Below are positions 7,690 to 15,834 of a stretch of DNA of 32,267 nt, piece after piece. How positions within the stretch are numbered: the first letter of the stretch is position 1; every line of letters begins with the position of its first letter. Origin of the DNA: JBBQRS01 sp038214535 (lineage in GTDB: Bacteria > Chloroflexota > Anaerolineae > CG2-30-64-16). The notes under the pieces are model-generated. The model was given only the letters and a program-made list of their open reading frames with translations. It was not told where the DNA came from and did no database searches. The translations under genes and the position numbers were made by a program. Where the stretch lies: assembly GCA_038214535.1 (NCBI GenBank), contig JBBQRS010000050.1, positions 1 through 32,267 of the forward strand, written 5' to 3'.

Positions 7690-9579
7690 TTAGGCCCGAT
7701 CTTCTTCCAGGAGGAACTGCACCCACGGCCCGGACATGCCGTCCGAGGTCACACCGTAGAAGATGCGGATATTGCCATCCGGCTCGCGCAACACGAGATC
7801 ATAGCGCAGCCGGCGCGCCCGCTTGGCGACCTGCCACAGCCCATAGCTGCCGCTCCAGGTGACGCCCGTCGGGTCCACCGGCTTCGTGGCCGCCTGGTTG
7901 ATCGCGTAGCTCCACAGTTTGCGCGCCGATGTCTGGGTGACGTTTTGCACCGTGTTGCCGTTGCGCAGGTCACGGATCGTAAAGTACTTTATTCCCTTGC
8001 GCTCTTCCATAGAGACGATCTCGACGCCCAGCGCCGGGGCCGTCAATCCGGCTTCCTCCGATTCCAGTTCCGCCTCTGCCGGCATCTCCGGTTCGGCTTC
8101 CACAACAGGAGCAGCCTTATGCGCCGGTGCGCGCCGTGAGCGCGAGGCGCGCGGTTTGGCCGGCGCCGGAACCGTCGGCTCAGCGGCAGCCGGTTCGGCC
8201 ACCGGCTCTGGAGTCACAACCGGAGCGGGCGCGGCCACGGGCGCCGGTGTCAATGCGTGTGTCGCCAACACCAGATTGACGATCTCATCGCGCACGGCCT
8301 CGGTGCTATCCGTTTCAGCGCGCACGTAAATGCGCGTCTGGTCCATCGCGTACGGTTTCTCCGTACCCTTAGGTACGATGATCCGCAAAACAGGGACGCC
8401 GGCGGTTTCCACAACGCTGACGTTGGTGTCCAGCGGCGGTGTGATATGCCGTTCGATCTCCCGCTTCAGCAGGGTCGCGTTCTCCGCAGGGTTCTCCACC
8501 CCGCGCGGCTCGCCCTTCTTCGCTACGCTCAGGCCCACGTAGACCGTGCCGCCCTGCGTGTTCGCCATCGCCACCACGTCACACAGCACCTTGTGCATAC
8601 GTCCACCCTGCCGGCTCATGCTCTCATGGAAAGACTGGACGATGGTGTCGCCCTGGTCGCGCGCCGCCTGGATGTGATCGTAAGGGGTCTCAGCCAACGG
8701 GCGCGATGGCCGCGTCCGCGAGAAGTCGTCGCCTTCGAGTACGTCGCGCAGCGCCTCAAAACTTGGTTCGGGCAGCAAGATCTCCGTAGCCCGGTCGCCG
8801 ATGCCCATGCGCGTCTTTTCTTTCAGGTCACGCGTCAAGCGATGCGCGTCCGAACCCTGGATGCAGTGCATCCGGCGCGGATATTCGGGTTTCGAGCCGT
8901 CGAAGAAACGCGCCGTCGAACGCCGGCCGGGGTCTTCGAGGTCGGTCACTTCGAGCGCGTCCAGGTATTGATCTTGCGTGAAGGCAATCTTTGTCTGGCC
9001 GCCGAAGTTCACGCCGCGCATTCCCACGCCGTGCGTCGTATTGGCGTGCGCCGCAACGACCAGCCCGCCGGCCTCGTGAATCAACCGGTAAGCTGTCAGC
9101 ACATCGGTAGACGCGCCGATTTCGGTGCTGCCATCAGTGAGGCGATCCACCGGCACATTCAGGCGCAGGAGCAACAACTCCATCGCGCGCAGCAGGGTTT
9201 CGGGGGGGAAAATCGCCAGGATATGAAACCCGAAGGTGGCTGTAAACTCCACCCCGGGCAAAACCAATACTTTGTCGCCGATCCGGCGATACTCGTCCAG
9301 GTCTCGTCGTTCCTGAGGCCGCAAACGATCATTGGCCTCTAACCATGTGAGGCGCTCGATCTCGGCTCTCAGCCGGGCAATCCCTTCCACGGTGTTATGG
9401 TCGGTGATCGCCACAATGTCCAGCCCGCGAGATTCGGCTTTCTGTAGCCATTGCAGGTAGCTGACACCAGGCTCCTGCCAATCCGCCGATGCGGGGGTGT
9501 GCAAATGGAGGTCCACCCGCCGCCAATCGCCCTTTGCAGGCCGGACGGTACTTCTTATTCTATTTCGTGTTTCTACCAC
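7690..9579 (-). CDS. PHP-domain phosphoesterase fused to AlbA_2 (Schlafen-type) domain
   Basis: The 629-residue protein has three parts. Residues 20-290 form a PHP metal-dependent phosphoesterase: HLH at 25-27, TDH with His61, GVE with Glu111, His119, AHAN at 177-180 and GSDAH with Asp244/His246. Residues 300-435 form an AlbA_2/Schlafen-type domain, with FHES, ANTQGGTVYVGL at 340-350, a Lys/Arg-rich middle and RIYVRAET. A Pro/Ala/Glu-rich linker (443-510) leads to a C-terminal domain (about 518-629) I do not recognise. PHP enzymes hydrolyse phosphoesters; AlbA_2 domains bind nucleic acids, so a role in DNA/RNA processing or NTP control is plausible but unproven. The GTG start is uncertain: AAAGGAG lies 15 nt upstream, with a palindrome (9581-9597) between. 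Confidence 0.8.
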   Translation of the reverse strand: MVETRNRIRSTVRPAKGDWRRVDLHLHTPASADWQEPGVSYLQWLQKAESRGLDIVAITDHNTVEGIARLRAEIERLTWLEANDRLRPQERRDLDEYRRIGDKVLVLPGVEFTATFGFHILAIFPPETLLRAMELLLLRLNVPVDRLTDGSTEIGASTDVLTAYRLIHEAGGLVVAAHANTTHGVGMRGVNFGGQTKIAFTQDQYLDALEVTDLEDPGRRSTARFFDGSKPEYPRRMHCIQGSDAHRLTRDLKEKTRMGIGDRATEILLPEPSFEALRDVLEGDDFSRTRPSRPLAETPYDHIQAARDQGDTIVQSFHESMSRQGGRMHKVLCDVVAMANTQGGTVYVGLSVAKKGEPRGVENPAENATLLKREIERHITPPLDTNVSVVETAGVPVLRIIVPKGTEKPYAMDQTRIYVRAETDSTEAVRDEIVNLVLATHALTPAPVAAPAPVVTPEPVAEPAAAEPTVPAPAKPRASRSRRAPAHKAAPVVEAEPEMPAEAELESEEAGLTAPALGVEIVSMEERKGIKYFTIRDLRNGNTVQNVTQTSARKLWSYAINQAATKPVDPTGVTWSGSYGLWQVAKRARRLRYDLVLREPDGNIRIFYGVTSDGMSGPWVQFLLEEDRA

Positions 9580-9580
9580 T

Positions 9581-9597
9581 GAGTGTTCTCAACACTC
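9581..9597. promoter_or_regulatory. 17-bp palindrome at the start of the PHP/AlbA_2 gene
   Basis: GAGTGTT-CTC-AACACTC is a perfect 7-bp inverted repeat with a 3-nt centre. It lies immediately before the GTG start and overlaps the end of the AAAGGAG ribosome site. In RNA it would fold into a small hairpin that either hides the site or shortens its distance to the GTG. In DNA it could be an operator. Confidence 0.45.
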
Positions 9598-9612
9598 CTT
9601 TCATGTAGGCCG

Positions 9613-9642
9613 ATGTTAGGCCGATGTGCTAAACCATGTCAA
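9613..9642 (-). promoter_or_regulatory. Promoter, proximal, of the PHP/AlbA_2 gene
   Basis: The minus strand has TTGACA (9637-9642), an 18-nt spacer and TAACAT (9613-9618). The -10 region lies in a short tandem repeat, TAGGCCGATGT twice in 9606-9627, so copy changes there would alter the promoter. Confidence 0.55.
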
Positions 9643-9726
9643 TATTTATCTCACATGGAGCGCAAGCTCGGCGCATTCGCCTCACATCACGTATGCGCAT
9701 TGCATAGATGCGGGCTTATATTAATC

Positions 9727-9755
9727 ATTATGTTGACAATCTCGTGATTTGTCAA
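9727..9755 (-). promoter_or_regulatory. Promoter, distal, of the PHP/AlbA_2 gene, with palindrome
   Basis: The minus strand has TTGACA (9750-9755), a 17-nt spacer and CATAAT (9727-9732). The -35 box is one arm of a palindrome, TTGACA...TGTCAA at 9733-9755, which could bind a dimeric regulator. The 333-nt gap between the PHP gene and lon holds this, the proximal promoter and the hairpin at 9841-9891. I see no gene in it. Confidence 0.55.
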
Positions 9756-9840
9756 ATGAGAGCGGGGCTTTCCCGCCGCTTAAATCATCAAGGCGTCGGC
9801 CACTGTCGTTGTGAACGACGCCCTGCTTCTGTTGAACCCG

Positions 9841-9891
9841 GTAGTATAGGGCCTTGTGCCCGCCGCAGGCGCCCATGAGGGGCTATACTAC
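9841..9891. repeat. Hairpin repeat, GTAGTNTAGCCCCTTGTGGGCG family, copy 1
   Basis: GTAGTATAGGGCCTTGTG on the left pairs with the complement of CATGAGGGGCTATACTAC on the right, with several mismatches. Copies of the same design are at 18629-18679 and 27506-27560. It sits 21 nt downstream of the lon stop and may serve as its transcription end. Confidence 0.75.
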
Positions 9892-9912
9892 GCGTTTACT
9901 TATGGCTACGAC

Positions 9913-12405
9913 TCACGCGGTGGTTGCCAAAACCGGCTCCTCACTCGGCTCCTCCACCACAACCGCCTCGTCCACGACCGGTTCGACCGGTTGGCTCTGG
10001 CCCTCAGGGATCAATGCAGCCCGCACCACATCATCCACTTCCTCCGCGAAGACGAAGGTGATCTTCTCCCGCACGGCCGCGGGCAGGTCTTCGAGATCGC
10101 CCTCGTTGCGCTTCGGCAGGATCACCGTGGTAAGGCCGGCGCGGCTGGCCGCCAGCACCTTCTCCTTGATGCCGCCCACCGGCAGGACGTGGCCGCGCAG
10201 CGTGATTTCACCGGTCATCGCCACATCCTTGCGCACGGGCCGCCCGGTCAACAGGCTCACCAGTGCCGTCGCCATCGTGACGCCTGCGCTCGGCCCATCC
10301 TTGGGCGTCGCGCCCGCCGGGATGTGCAGGTGGATGTCCGACTTGGTGATCAACTCGTCGTCAATCCCGTAGTCCTTCCCCCGACTCCGCACCCAGCTCA
10401 GCGCGGCCTGCGCCGATTCCTTCATCACATCGCCCAACTGGCCGGTGACCAGGAAGCCCTTGCTGCCCGGCATCCGCGTCGCCTCGAGGAACAGGATATC
10501 CCCGCCGACCGGTGTCCAGGCCAGCCCCGTCGCCACGCCCGCCTTCTCGACGCGCTCCGCCACTTCGGCGGTGAACTTCGCGCGCCCCAGGTAATCACGG
10601 ACATTTTCCGCCGTGATGACCACCGAACCCGCCGCGCTGCCCTTCTCGGCGATCTTCGTGGCGACCTTGCGACACACCGTGCCGATCTGCCGTTCGAGGT
10701 TACGCACGCCGGCCTCGCGGGTATACTCGCGCACCATCTTCTGCAACGCGCCTTCTTCGAACGTGATCTCATCCGGGCGCAGACCGTTCTCCTTGATCTG
10801 TCGCGGGACGAGATACCCCTGCGCGATCTTCACCTTCTCTTCCTCGGTGTAAGAGCTCAGGTTGATCACTTCCATCCGATCCAGCAACGGCTGCGGGATG
10901 GTGTCCAGCCAGTTGGCCGTCGTGATAAAAAGCACCTGGCTCAGATCGAACGGCACGTCCAGATAGTGATCGCGGAAACTCGAATTTTGTTCGGGATCCA
11001 GCACCTCAAGCAGCGCCGATGCGGGATCGCCGCGGAAATCACGGCCCAGCTTATCCACCTCATCCAGCATGAAGACAGGGTTGCGGCTTTCCGCATTGCG
11101 CAAGCTCTGAATCACCCGGCCCGGCATCGAACCGATGTAGGTGCGCCGGAAGCCGCGGATTTCGGCCTCGTCGCGGATGCCGCCCAGCGCCAGCCGGATG
11201 AATTCGCGGCCCATCGCCCGTGCGATGGACTGCCCCAACGAGGTCTTGCCGGTGCCGGGCGGGCCGACGAAGCAGAGGATCACGCCTTCGCGCTCGCGGC
11301 GGATATGATCCACCTGACCGTTGTTCTCCTCCCCTTCGACCTTGCGCTCCTGACGCAGCCGGCGCACGGCCAGGAATTCAAGGATACGATCCTTGATCTC
11401 CTCAAGCCCGTAATGGTCTTCATCCAGCACTTGCCGCGCGTGTGCGATATCCAGATTATCGGGGGTGGTCTTCTGCCACGGCAGACTCACCATCCAGTCG
11501 AGATAGGTCTTGATGACGCTGTATTCGGCGGCCTGGCTAGGCATCTTGCGCAGCCGGTTAAGCTCACGCCGCGCCTCTTTCTCCGCTTCTTCCGGCATCC
11601 CGGCGGCCGCGATGCGCGTCTCGTAATCCTGAATCTCGGCCTCTTGCTCGTCCCCTTCGCCCAGTTCCTTCTGGATCGCCTTGACCTGTTCGCGCAGGAA
11701 GTATTCCCGCTGCATCTTGCTCATCTCGTCCTGGGCCTGCGATTGAATCTTGCGGCCCAGCTCGAGGACTTCCAGTTCCTTCACGAGGAAGGAATTAAGC
11801 TTGATCAGCTTCTCCTGCACGGGATCGAGTTCGAGGATTTCCTGACCCTGCGCCGGTTCCATGCGAATGCTGGCCGCGACCAGATACGCCAGTTGGCGCG
11901 CGCTCTCGGCGTTCAACGCGGCGGTTTCCAGTTCCTCCGGCATATGCGGCACCAGTTGCACCAGCCGCCGGAACAGGTCCAGCGTGGCGCGCATCATCGC
12001 TTCCTGCTCCACCGATTCCACTTCCTCGTCGGGCAGCACTTCGACCTTTGCGCGCAGATAAGGCTCGGTCTGCACATACTCGGTGATCCGGATGCGCTCC
12101 AGCCCCTGCACGATGAGGCGAATGCTCCCATCGGGGGCGCGCAACATGCGATGCACCACGGCAGCGGTGCCGACCTCGCTCACCTGATCAGGATTCGGCT
12201 CCTCCACCTCAGGGTCTTTGGACGCGAACAGGCCGATGATCCGGTGTTCCGACGACTCTAACAGGGCGTCGTCCACCAGATGAATCGAGCGTTCCTGCCC
12301 GATGGTGAGAGGCAGCCACATCATCGGATAAACCACCACGCCGCGCAGCGGCAAAACCGGCAGTTCTTCCGGTATAAACAGTTCAGCCTGAGTATTGTCT
12401 GTCAT
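9913..12405 (-). CDS. lon: ATP-dependent Lon protease (LonA)
   Basis: The 830-residue protein has the LonA order. An N-terminal substrate-binding domain (about 14-210, starting LPVLPLRGVVVYP) and a coiled helical region lead to the AAA+ module with Walker A GPPGTGKT at 381-388 and Walker B FMLDEVDK near 445-452. The protease domain has the catalytic Ser706 in KDGPSAGVTMA and Lys749 in GGIKEKV, 43 residues apart as in E. coli Lon. It degrades misfolded and regulatory proteins in the cytoplasm. An extra charged stretch (about 352-372) precedes Walker A, and an acidic Pro/Val/Glu-rich tail follows the protease domain. Its ATG shares one base with the hsp20 stop (TAATG), so the two are co-translated. 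Confidence 0.97.
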   Translation of the reverse strand: MTDNTQAELFIPEELPVLPLRGVVVYPMMWLPLTIGQERSIHLVDDALLESSEHRIIGLFASKDPEVEEPNPDQVSEVGTAAVVHRMLRAPDGSIRLIVQGLERIRITEYVQTEPYLRAKVEVLPDEEVESVEQEAMMRATLDLFRRLVQLVPHMPEELETAALNAESARQLAYLVAASIRMEPAQGQEILELDPVQEKLIKLNSFLVKELEVLELGRKIQSQAQDEMSKMQREYFLREQVKAIQKELGEGDEQEAEIQDYETRIAAAGMPEEAEKEARRELNRLRKMPSQAAEYSVIKTYLDWMVSLPWQKTTPDNLDIAHARQVLDEDHYGLEEIKDRILEFLAVRRLRQERKVEGEENNGQVDHIRREREGVILCFVGPPGTGKTSLGQSIARAMGREFIRLALGGIRDEAEIRGFRRTYIGSMPGRVIQSLRNAESRNPVFMLDEVDKLGRDFRGDPASALLEVLDPEQNSSFRDHYLDVPFDLSQVLFITTANWLDTIPQPLLDRMEVINLSSYTEEEKVKIAQGYLVPRQIKENGLRPDEITFEEGALQKMVREYTREAGVRNLERQIGTVCRKVATKIAEKGSAAGSVVITAENVRDYLGRAKFTAEVAERVEKAGVATGLAWTPVGGDILFLEATRMPGSKGFLVTGQLGDVMKESAQAALSWVRSRGKDYGIDDELITKSDIHLHIPAGATPKDGPSAGVTMATALVSLLTGRPVRKDVAMTGEITLRGHVLPVGGIKEKVLAASRAGLTTVILPKRNEGDLEDLPAAVREKITFVFAEEVDDVVRAALIPEGQSQPVEPVVDEAVVVEEPSEEPVLATTA

Positions 12406-12818
12406 TAATTATTTTCCCCTTCAGCGTCCGACGATGCGTCCTGCACAACCTTCACAGGCACACGCCGGCTCTGCGCTTTACGCAACGTGATGCACAACAG
12501 GCCATTCTCGTAAACGGCGGTCTGGCCCGAGCTTTCCAACGCCCAGGGCAAACGCACCTCCGTCAGGAACCGCCCGTAGCGAATCTCCATTTGCTGATAC
12601 GCTAACTTTTCGGCGGGGTCATGGCGCTCGCCGCTGACCACGAGCATTCGACCGTTCAAAGAGATTTGAAACGCGTCGTCGACCAACCCCGCGATTTCAA
12701 CGATAATGACGGCGCTGTCGTCGGTCTCATAGACGTCTGTCGGTGGCCGCCAGACGCCTTCTACCTCTCTGCGCCATCTGATATTTGGTGTCGGATCGCG
12801 ATACACGGCTTTCTCCAT
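12405..12818 (-). CDS. Small heat-shock protein, Hsp20/alpha-crystallin family
   Basis: The 137-residue protein has an alpha-crystallin domain from about 25 to 120: WRPPTDVYETDD, VIIVEIAGL, LVVSGER and the closing G-L-L-C-I-T-L pattern. The usual G-V-L motif is replaced by ENGLLCITL. A short charged tail follows. It should hold unfolded proteins as an ATP-independent chaperone. It is the first gene of a two-gene operon with lon, joined by a TAATG overlap, a sensible hold-or-degrade pairing. Upstream there is a TATAGT -10 box and a pair of direct repeats. No CIRCE or HAIR operator was seen. Confidence 0.92.
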   Translation of the reverse strand: MEKAVYRDPTPNIRWRREVEGVWRPPTDVYETDDSAVIIVEIAGLVDDAFQISLNGRMLVVSGERHDPAEKLAYQQMEIRYGRFLTEVRLPWALESSGQTAVYENGLLCITLRKAQSRRVPVKVVQDASSDAEGENN

Positions 12819-12905
12819 TTCTGCCAGGTGTATTCTAACCAGGCCCAGCCCGATCTGCGCGCTTCTCGCGTCGCTACTCCGGGCCGACTAATGCCTCACC
12901 TTCTT

Positions 12906-12955
12906 ACTATACCGCGAAGGTGTTAGAACTTTGCATCAACAGTGTTAGCATTTTG
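12906..12955 (-). promoter_or_regulatory. hsp20-lon promoter region with direct-repeat operator
   Basis: A -10 box TATAGT is at 12906-12911 (minus strand). Just upstream are two direct repeats, GTGTTAGAACTTTG (12920-12933) and GTGTTAGCATTTTG (12942-12955), 12 of 14 positions identical, with a 22-bp period (two helical turns). No good -35 box is present; the repeats occupy its place, as expected for an activator binding two sites on one face of the helix. The regulator is unknown. Confidence 0.5.
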
Positions 12956-12988
12956 TTAAGACCACCGGCAGGTGAGGGCAGGCAGCGT

Positions 12989-13017
12989 TTGGCTGAGACG
13001 TCTGAGAGGATTATAAT
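12989..13017 (+). promoter_or_regulatory. Promoter of the cyclodeaminase-membrane protein-lat operon
   Basis: TTGGCT (12989-12994), a 17-nt spacer and a perfect TATAAT (13012-13017). Transcription would start near 13024, about 34 nt before the ATG at 13058. Confidence 0.65.
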
Positions 13018-13057
13018 CGTTTATAGCATTCCGGTCATCTTTGCAAAGGCAATTTCA

Positions 13058-13705
13058 ATGTCCGACGACACGACCCATCTGCATCTCTCCAATCTCTCGG
13101 TGCGTAGTTTCCTGGATACACTCGCTGCCGCCACGCCCACGCCGGGCGGCGGCTCGGCGGCGGCGTTATCCGGCGCAACAGCCGCGGCCCTCGTGAGCAT
13201 GGTCGCGCGGATCAGCTTGAAAAAAGGAACAAACCCGGATGCGACCGACCGCTTGGCGGCGATTGCGGAGCGAGCGAGCGCTTTGCAAGCCATCCTGAGC
13301 GACATGATAGATCGGGATGCGCTGGCCTATGCGAGCATTCTCTCCGCATACCGGCTGCCCAAAGAAACCGCGATAGAAAAGGCCGACCGCTCTGCGGCCA
13401 TCCAGGCCGGTTTCATCGGGGCCGCGCAGACGCCGCTGGATACCGCGCGGGCCTGCGCCGAGGTGTTGAAGCTGGCTGGCGAAGTGGCTGAACTGGGCAT
13501 TCCCAACGCAGCCAGCGACGCGACGGTCGCGGCCCTGCTGGCGCACGCCGGGCTGCGCGGCGGCGCGCTCAATGTCGCCGTGAATTTGGAGAGCATCAAG
13601 GACGCGGCGTTCGTGGCGCAGGCCGACGAGGCGCTCGCTGCCATGCTGCAATCCGCAGCGACAGATCTCAATACGGCGCTCGCCCACCTCAGCCGGGGAG
13701 ATTGA
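13058..13705 (+). CDS. Cyclodeaminase/cyclohydrolase family protein (FTCD_C, FchA-like)
   Basis: The 215-residue protein begins MSDDTTHLHL. It has the family signature PTPGGGSAAALSGATAAAL at 27-45, a DRDALAYASI segment with Asp87 near the expected active site, and PNAASDA at 149-155. The fold is all-helical and dimeric. Relatives convert formimidoyl-THF to methenyl-THF (FTCD) or methenyl-THF to formyl-THF (FchA), both one-carbon folate reactions. The frame is open to 12920, but that extension crosses the promoter and is rejected. The ribosome site is weak (AAAGG, 8 nt spacing). It leads an operon with the membrane protein 4 nt downstream; folate chemistry with its neighbours is not obviously linked. 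Confidence 0.85.
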   Translation: MSDDTTHLHLSNLSVRSFLDTLAAATPTPGGGSAAALSGATAAALVSMVARISLKKGTNPDATDRLAAIAERASALQAILSDMIDRDALAYASILSAYRLPKETAIEKADRSAAIQAGFIGAAQTPLDTARACAEVLKLAGEVAELGIPNAASDATVAALLAHAGLRGGALNVAVNLESIKDAAFVAQADEALAAMLQSAATDLNTALAHLSRGD

Positions 13706-13709
13706 TCGC

Positions 13710-15824
13710 TTGCCGCCTGCGACTTCACAACCCCGCAGCGCCAACCGGCGGACCCTCAACGGTCCGCTCGGCGCGCTGGCCGCGCTCGCCGGTTATCTGG
13801 CCCTGACCCTGGCGCTGACCTACCCGCTCATCCGCCAGTTCACCACGACCATCCCCGGCGATTCGTTCGACGGCTGGCAGAATTACTGGAACCTGTGGTG
13901 GGTGCGCGTCGCCCTGCTCGACCTCCACACCCAACCCTTCTTCACGCCAGTGCTCTTCCATCCGACCGGCGTCAGCCTGCTTTTTCACACGCTGAACCCG
14001 TTCAACGGCGTGGTCGCCCTGCCCATACAAATCGCGTGGGGGTTGTTGCCCGCCTATAACTTCATCGTCCTCCTGAGCTTCACGCTGGGCGGGCTGGGAA
14101 CCTATCTGCTGGCGCGCGAAGTGCTGGGGCCGGGCGCGAAGTGGCTGCCGGCCTTCGTTGCCGGGGCAATCTTCACCTTCGCGCCGTTCCACTTCGCCCA
14201 CCTGCTCGGCCACATGCAGGTCATCAGCCTGGAATGGCTTCCCTTCTTTGCGCTCTACCTGCTGCGCGTGGCGCAAGCGCTCTCCAGTCCCGTCGCCTCA
14301 CACCGGCGCACCGGACACGACGCAGCGATGGCCGTCTTCTTCCTGATCCTCGTGGCCCTGTGCGACTGGTACTACATGCTCTACTGCCTGATCCTGACGG
14401 CCGTGGTCTTCGCGTGGGCCGCGTGGCAGGCGTTGCCCACCGGAGACGGCGAGCCGGGGCCGGTCAGGCGCTGGGCGCGCTTGACCCTGGTCTTCGCCGG
14501 AATTTGGGTGGTCTTCGCCCTGATCCTCAGCCCGCTGCTCGTGCCGATGGTGCGCGAGGCGCGCCGCTTCAGCTTCATGGTGCCCGACCCCAACCAGAGC
14601 CGCATCCTTTCGGCGGACTTGCTGGCCTACGTCACGCCGCAGGAGTTTCACCCGCTGTGGGGCGAATGGGCGCGCGCACGGGCCGCCGTATTCACCTCCA
14701 CCGTCTCGGAGCACCAGGTCTTCATCGGTTATACGGCGCTCGCGTTGCTGGCTGTGGCCCTCTTCTTCGCGGGGCGCGGCAAAACAGGCGCGCGGCGCGG
14801 CCCGTGGACGTGGGTGCTGGTGACCTTTTTCGTCCTCTCGCTGGGGCCGGCGCTGCACATCGCGGGGCAGACCCGACTGCTGCCGGGCGGCGGCGAGATT
14901 CCGCTGCCCTACGCTGCGCTAGTGCGCGTCGTGCCCTTCATGGAGATCACGCGCTCCGTCAGCCGTCTCTCGGTGATTGTGATGCTGGCAACAGGCGTGC
15001 TGGCCGCCGTCGGGTTACAATGGATCATGACCCGGGCGCATGGTGGGGCGATCTGGGGCGCGGCCGCGCTGGCGCTCGTCCTCTTCGAATTTCTCCCCGT
15101 CCCCTATCCGCTGAGCCCACCCGACACGCCCGCCTGGTATGCAGAACTGGCCGCCTCGCCCGATCAGCGGGCCGTGCTCAACGTGCCGATGAACTGGGAC
15201 CGACCGGGCTATCTGTTGTATCAGACGGTACACGGCAAGCCGCTCACCAATGCCTACATCAGCCGCGAGGATCCGCGCACCCTGACGGAGCGCGCCCCCG
15301 TGTTGCAACATTTTCGGCATCTCGGCCCCGACATCATCCGCTTCGATCTGGCCGCGCAGGGGATACAGGTCTTGAATGATCTCGATGTCGGTTGGGTCGT
15401 CGTGGATCGCTATAAGATGCCCGGCGGCGAAGAGCGCGCCTACACCGAGGCCGCCGCCGCGGAAATTTTCGGCGAGCAGACGCCGCTGTATGAGGATGAG
15501 CGCCTGACGGTTTACGCCGTGCCCGCCGCAGAACCGACCGCGCCGTATCTCATCCTCGGCGCAAGCTGGGGGCCGTTTGAAGCGCAGGGTCGTACCCGTG
15601 CGTTCGCGGATGGGGCGGAGGTGATCGTGCGCGCGCCGGGACCGGGCAGAGTGAATCTGCACGTGCAAACGGCGGAAGGCAGCGGAGCGCTGGACGCTTC
15701 GGAAGAAGCGGGTTCGTATGTGATACCGCTGGAGTTACAGCCCGGCGACAACATCGTCACGCTCCGGGCAAGGACGCCCGGCCGGCCTGTGATCGTAAAA
15801 GAACTGGCATTGACGCCACGATGA
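13710..15824 (+). CDS. Multi-pass membrane protein, possible GT-C glycosyltransferase
   Basis: The start is TTG at 13710, preceded by GGGGAG with 9-nt spacing inside the end of the previous gene. The 704-residue protein has a first membrane helix at about 20-42, then an exposed acidic loop GDSFDGWQNYWNLWW (50-64), many further helices up to about 460, and a soluble C-terminal region (about 470-704) that looks beta-rich. Many helices with an Asp-containing first external loop and a large C-terminal domain is the layout of GT-C enzymes and YfhO-like proteins, which use lipid-linked sugars. No exact family can be named. It sits between the cyclodeaminase and lat genes with tight spacing, so it is co-transcribed. 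Confidence 0.7.
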   Translation: MPPATSQPRSANRRTLNGPLGALAALAGYLALTLALTYPLIRQFTTTIPGDSFDGWQNYWNLWWVRVALLDLHTQPFFTPVLFHPTGVSLLFHTLNPFNGVVALPIQIAWGLLPAYNFIVLLSFTLGGLGTYLLAREVLGPGAKWLPAFVAGAIFTFAPFHFAHLLGHMQVISLEWLPFFALYLLRVAQALSSPVASHRRTGHDAAMAVFFLILVALCDWYYMLYCLILTAVVFAWAAWQALPTGDGEPGPVRRWARLTLVFAGIWVVFALILSPLLVPMVREARRFSFMVPDPNQSRILSADLLAYVTPQEFHPLWGEWARARAAVFTSTVSEHQVFIGYTALALLAVALFFAGRGKTGARRGPWTWVLVTFFVLSLGPALHIAGQTRLLPGGGEIPLPYAALVRVVPFMEITRSVSRLSVIVMLATGVLAAVGLQWIMTRAHGGAIWGAAALALVLFEFLPVPYPLSPPDTPAWYAELAASPDQRAVLNVPMNWDRPGYLLYQTVHGKPLTNAYISREDPRTLTERAPVLQHFRHLGPDIIRFDLAAQGIQVLNDLDVGWVVVDRYKMPGGEERAYTEAAAAEIFGEQTPLYEDERLTVYAVPAAEPTAPYLILGASWGPFEAQGRTRAFADGAEVIVRAPGPGRVNLHVQTAEGSGALDASEEAGSYVIPLELQPGDNIVTLRARTPGRPVIVKELALTPR

Positions 15825-15834
15825 GGAGATGAAA

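Noticed and set aside
9856..12261. 801-codon open frame on the plus strand opposite lon
   Set aside because: It mirrors the lon gene, is rich in Arg/His/Leu/Gln as antisense frames of GC-rich genes are, and has no domain pattern.
12920..13057. Extended N-terminus of the cyclodeaminase-family protein
   Set aside because: The extension crosses the TTGGCT-N17-TATAAT promoter and does not resemble the family.
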